A stretch of DNA of 64,000 nt from Rhodanobacteraceae bacterium. GTDB lineage: Bacteria; Pseudomonadota; Gammaproteobacteria; Xanthomonadales; Rhodanobacteraceae. Below are positions 61,725 through 64,000 of the stretch, in pieces. The translations under genes and the position numbers were made by a program. The notes below the pieces were generated by a model. That model saw only the letters and a list, made by a program, of their open reading frames with translations, did no database searches and was not told where the DNA came from. The stretch's first letter is position 1. Every line of letters begins with the position of its first letter. The stretch is taken from NCBI GenBank assembly GCA_009996615.1, contig JAACZU010000001.1, forward strand, positions 62,001 through 126,000, read 5' to 3'.

Positions 61725-62687
61725 ATGACAGGCCAACGCTGGTTCGCTCATGCTTTGTCGATCACGCTTGGTGCGCTCGGCGGGCTGTACGTCGTCATCG
61801 CCGCGGCGGCCGATGCGCCCTCGCAGCAGCGCGCGTTCCCGAGCGCCGAGGCCGCCGCCACGGCGCTGGTGCAGGCGGTGAAGGCGAACGACCAGGCGGC
61901 CCTGTCGGCGATGTTCGGTCCCGACGGCAGCAAGCTGCTGGATTCGGGCGATCCGGTCGCCGATGCGCACGGCCGCGAGGCGTTCGCCAAGGCTTGGGAC
62001 GAAGCGAACAAGCTGGTGCGCGCCGGCGATGCGCGCGTCACGCTGGTGGTCGGCAAGGACGAGTGGCCGCTGCCGATCCCGCTGGTGCGGCAGGGCGATC
62101 GCTGGACGTTCGACACGCGCGCGGGCGAGGACGAGATCCTCAAGCGCCGCATCGGCCGCAACGAGCTCGATGCGATGAAGGTCTGCCTGGCGATCGTCGA
62201 GGCGCAACGCGAGTACGCCGCGCACCACCTCGACCACGACGGCGTGCCGGTCTACGCGGCGCGCTTCGTCAGCCGGCCCGGCCACCACGACGGCCTGTAC
62301 TGGCCGGTCGCCCAAGGCCCGAGCAGCCCGCTCGGCGCACTGCTCGCGGCCGCCGCCGACGAGGGCTACGTCGAGCAGGGCGCGCTGCGGCGCGAGCCGT
62401 ACCACGGCTACTACTACCGCATCCTCACCCGGCAGGGGCAGGACGCGGCCGGCGGTGCGCGCGACTACCTGGTCAAGGGCAAGCTGATCGGCGGCTTCGC
62501 CGTGCTCGCCTATCCGGCGCGCTGGGGCGCGTCCGGCCTGACCACGTTCATCGCCAGCGACGACGGCACGATCTACGCCCGGGATTTCGGCGCCGACACC
62601 CAGGCCACCGCGCAGGCGGTGACCGAGTTCAACCCCGATAGTGGCTGGAAGCGCGAGCAGGTGGCGCAGGCGAAGCCGGCGGATTGA
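61725..62687 (+). CDS. DUF2950 domain protein, exported
   Basis: A 320-residue protein with signal peptide (ALSITLGALGGLYVVIAAAA) and DUF2950 throughout: FPSAEAAATALVQAVKANDQ, GPDGSKLLDSGDPVAD, YAAHHLDHDGVPVYAARF, HGYYYRILTRQGQDAAGGAR and GGFAVLAYPARWGASGLTTF. No function is known. It follows the DUF3300 gene by 56 bp on the same strand, so they likely form an operon under the FNR-like promoter. An in-frame ATG at 61698 is an alternative start. Confidence 0.88.
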   Translation: MTGQRWFAHALSITLGALGGLYVVIAAAADAPSQQRAFPSAEAAATALVQAVKANDQAALSAMFGPDGSKLLDSGDPVADAHGREAFAKAWDEANKLVRAGDARVTLVVGKDEWPLPIPLVRQGDRWTFDTRAGEDEILKRRIGRNELDAMKVCLAIVEAQREYAAHHLDHDGVPVYAARFVSRPGHHDGLYWPVAQGPSSPLGALLAAAADEGYVEQGALRREPYHGYYYRILTRQGQDAAGGARDYLVKGKLIGGFAVLAYPARWGASGLTTFIASDDGTIYARDFGADTQATAQAVTEFNPDSGWKREQVAQAKPAD

Positions 62688-62700
62688 ACGCCGCTTCAAG

Positions 62701-62724
62701 CCCCGCTCCGGCAGGAGAGCGGGG
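62701..62724 (+). terminator. Terminator-like hairpin behind the DUF2950 gene
   Basis: CCCCGCTC and GAGCGGGG pair over 8 bp with an 8-base loop, 13 bp past the stop codon. No U-tract follows. Confidence 0.6.
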
Positions 62725-62741
62725 CAGGCGAAGCGCGACCT

Positions 62742-62790
62742 GAAGCCCCTTTCCCATCGGGAGAGGGGTTGGGGAGAGGGTTCGGGCGAA
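62742..62790. repeat. CCCTTTCCCATCGGGAGAGGGG repeat
   Basis: The stem CCCCTTTCCCATCGGGAGAG plus the TTGGGGAGAGGGTTCGGGCG tail is an inverted relative of the element at 37267-37304. Confidence 0.75.
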
Positions 62791-62850
62791 GTGTGGCGCA
62801 CGATCCGAGGTACACCCGATCAAGTCGCGCACCATGATCTCGTTTGCCGT

Positions 62851-62871
62851 TAATAACGCCGAGCGTTATTA
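62851..62871. promoter_or_regulatory. Perfect palindromic operator of higBA
   Basis: TAATAACGC-CGA-GCGTTATTA: 9-bp arms, 3-bp centre, directly before the toxin gene. It is AT-rich in a GC-rich setting. The HTH antitoxin encoded downstream is the likely ligand. Confidence 0.75.
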
Positions 62872-62879
62872 TGGCGTCC

Positions 62880-63161
62880 ATGTCGATCCAGTCCTTCCGC
62901 TGCCCCGACACCCAGGCGCTGTTCGAGCGCCAGCGCTGCCGGCGCTTCGGCAACATCGAGACAGTGGCGCGGCGAAAGCTGGAGCAGTTGCACATGGCCG
63001 GCCGGCTGGACGATCTGCGCATTCCGCCCAACAACCGGCTGGAGGCGCTCAAAGGCGATCGCAAGGGCCAGTACAGCATCCGCATCAACGATCAATGGCG
63101 CGTGTGCTTCGTCTGGACAGGCACGGACGCCGAATCGGTCGAGATCGTGGACTACCATTGA
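62880..63161 (+). CDS. higB: Type II toxin HigB (RelE/ParE fold)
   Basis: A 93-residue protein: MSIQSFRCPDTQALFERQR, RFGNIETVARRKLEQLHMA, PPNNRLEALKGDRKGQYSIR and INDQWRVCFVW are closely like HigB-1 toxins that cut mRNA on the ribosome. The ATG at 62880 gives the usual length; an in-frame ATG at 62871 overlaps the last base of the operator. The toxin precedes the antitoxin, the reverse order typical of hig loci. Confidence 0.95.
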   Translation: MSIQSFRCPDTQALFERQRCRRFGNIETVARRKLEQLHMAGRLDDLRIPPNNRLEALKGDRKGQYSIRINDQWRVCFVWTGTDAESVEIVDYH

Positions 63162-63174
63162 GGAGGCCAGACCC

Positions 63175-63480
63175 ATGGCTCGCAAGCTCAAGCCCATCCA
63201 CCCCGGCGAAATCCTGCGCGAGGAGTTCCTCGTGCCGCTGGGTATCAGCAACTACCGGCTGGCCAAGGAGATCGGCGTGCCGGCGCAGCGCATCGGCGAG
63301 ATCGTCGCCGGACGGCGCGCCATCACGGCCGATACCGACCTGCGCCTGTGCCGCTTCTTCGGCCTTTCCGATGGCTACTGGCTGCGCGGGCAGGCGCGTT
63401 ACGACACGGAAATGGCCCGGGAAGAGCTGCTCGGGGAACTGGCTAAGATCAAGCCGTGGCCCGGGGCCGCCGCTGCCTGA
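63175..63480 (+). CDS. higA: Antitoxin HigA (XRE-family HTH)
   Basis: A 101-residue protein: LKPIHPGEILREEFLVPLGI, SNYRLAKEIGVPAQRIGEIV (helix-turn-helix) and FFGLSDGYWLRGQARYD are standard HigA blocks. It would bind HigB and repress the operon at the 62851-62871 palindrome. It starts 13 bp after the toxin stop with a GAGGAGG-like ribosome site (TTGAGGAGGCC). Confidence 0.95.
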   Translation: MARKLKPIHPGEILREEFLVPLGISNYRLAKEIGVPAQRIGEIVAGRRAITADTDLRLCRFFGLSDGYWLRGQARYDTEMAREELLGELAKIKPWPGAAAA

Positions 63481-63600
63481 GCTGGCCGGGATGGCATCCA
63501 TGCGTGATGTCCGCGCGCGACCTTGCGTGTGCCACGACATCGCCGACGCGTTGGCATGAATCGCCGCCAACGGCAAAACGGCGCGACGCATGTTCGAGGA

Positions 63601-63759
63601 ATGCAACCCGTGATCCACGATCCGCAGCACACCATCGCCGCGCTGCGCGTGCTGCCCGACACGCGCCTTGTGCTCACCTTCGCCGACGGATTTTCCAAGG
63701 TCTGGTCAACCTCGTCGTCCCGGCGAAAGCCGGGACCCAGTGCCTTTGCAACCCGTTGA
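63601..63759 (+). pseudogene. DUF2442-like gene truncated by a repeat
   Basis: The first 35 codons (HTIAALRVLPDTRLVLTFAD, then GFSKVW) look like the start of a DUF2442 protein. The frame then runs into a CGTCCCGGCG repeat at 63711 and ends at 63759 in repeat-coded residues (SSSRRKPGPSAFATR). The rest of the domain is missing. DUF2442 genes often lie near toxin-antitoxin loci. Confidence 0.6.
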
Positions 63760-63795
63760 AGACGCCGGGTTCCGGCTTTCGCCGGAACGACGAGG
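63711..63795. repeat. CGTCGTCCCGGCGAAAGCCGGGAC repeat pair
   Basis: GTCCCGGCGAAAGCCGGGAC and, inverted, TTCCGGCTTTCGCCGGAAC form two facing stems with outer CTCGTCG/CGACGAG arms. It is the best-preserved copy of the family seen at 20.6 and 22.6 kb. Confidence 0.85.
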
Positions 63796-63826
63796 TTTCA
63801 CGTGTCCAGGCATTCCTTGATCGACA

Positions 63827-64000
63827 TCAGACCGCGCTGTAGCGCCCGGCGCCGTCGCGGCGTGCGCGGCCGATCGCGACCAGCGCGTCGAGGATCGTCG
63901 GCAGGCGCTCGCGCCAGCGGCCGCGGGTGGTGAACGCGCCGGCCAGCGCGGCTTCGTCGAGCGGTGCGCCGGCCGTGGCGAGCGCGTCGGCGACCGCGGC
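63827..64000 (-). CDS. C-terminal end of an unidentified protein (5' part outside window)
   Basis: The last 57 codons of a minus-strand gene, ending RWRERLPTILDALVAIGRAR and then RDGAGRYSAV before the stop. The pattern (helical, TRGRWRERLP...LVAIGRARRDG.GRY) resembles a winged-helix-like C-terminal end seen on some DNA methyltransferase or helicase-type proteins. That is a weak impression and I do not assign a function. Confidence 0.55.
   Translation of the reverse strand, partial: AAVADALATAGAPLDEAALAGAFTTRGRWRERLPTILDALVAIGRARRDGAGRYSAV

Noticed and set aside
63817-63830. TTGATCGACATCAG, an FNR-like match near the right end
   Set aside because: One end base is wrong and it overlaps the stop codon of the minus-strand partial gene, far from any start.

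Overview
The window looks like chromosomal DNA of a high-G+C, aerobic, protein- and amino-acid-degrading gammaproteobacterium. I infer Lysobacterales (Xanthomonadales), perhaps a Dokdonella- or Rhodanobacter-like lineage. The basis is the FtsELKRRN-type TolB-like/TPR protein, the fused 2-oxo acid dehydrogenase E1, many exported peptidases, and dense short intergenic repeats of the kind seen in that order. No rRNA, tRNA, phage, transposase or CRISPR array was seen. The taxonomic call is an inference.

Layout. 1-10 kb: SPFH membrane protein (cut by the left edge), cytochrome b561, exported transglutaminase-like protein, purT, TolB-like/TPR protein, bpt, DUF2007-like protein, tesB, PhzF-like protein. 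10-20 kb: rhomboid protease, zinc alcohol dehydrogenase, GFA protein, small membrane protein, subtilase overlapping a 5'-nucleotidase gene, a 14-TM-like glycosyltransferase-type protein, polysaccharide deacetylase, glutaryl-CoA dehydrogenase. 20-30 kb: two tandem GNAT genes, a glutathione transferase, a one-chain E1 alpha-beta dehydrogenase, and two tandemly duplicated secreted proteins with four beta repeats each, then a cyclase-FHA protein. 30-42 kb: TatD hydrolase, secreted trypsin-like protease, hutG and hutU, a ChpS/ChpB toxin-antitoxin pair, two unknown small genes, S9 peptidase, proline iminopeptidase, and exported MsrB and MsrA.

43-62.7 kb is the most distinctive part. It carries a HlyD/FtsX-type/ATPase exporter, an ACP-acyl-AMP ligase-PlsC fusion, an MgtA-type P-ATPase, a flavodoxin, phosphoketolase, a multicopper oxidase coupled to a chromate transporter, an ABC-2 exporter, and DUF3300 and DUF2950 proteins. 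Four exact TTGA-N6-TCAA palindromes and one near match lie upstream of these units, each about 31 bp from a plausible -10 box. This is the geometry of class II FNR/ANR promoters, so I read the region as an oxygen-responsive (FNR-type) gene island with a possible lipid-making and lipid-exporting module.

The right end has a HigB/HigA toxin-antitoxin pair with a perfect palindromic operator, a DUF2442 fragment cut short by a repeat, and the end of an unidentified minus-strand gene. At least eight families of short inverted-repeat elements fill most intergenic gaps.
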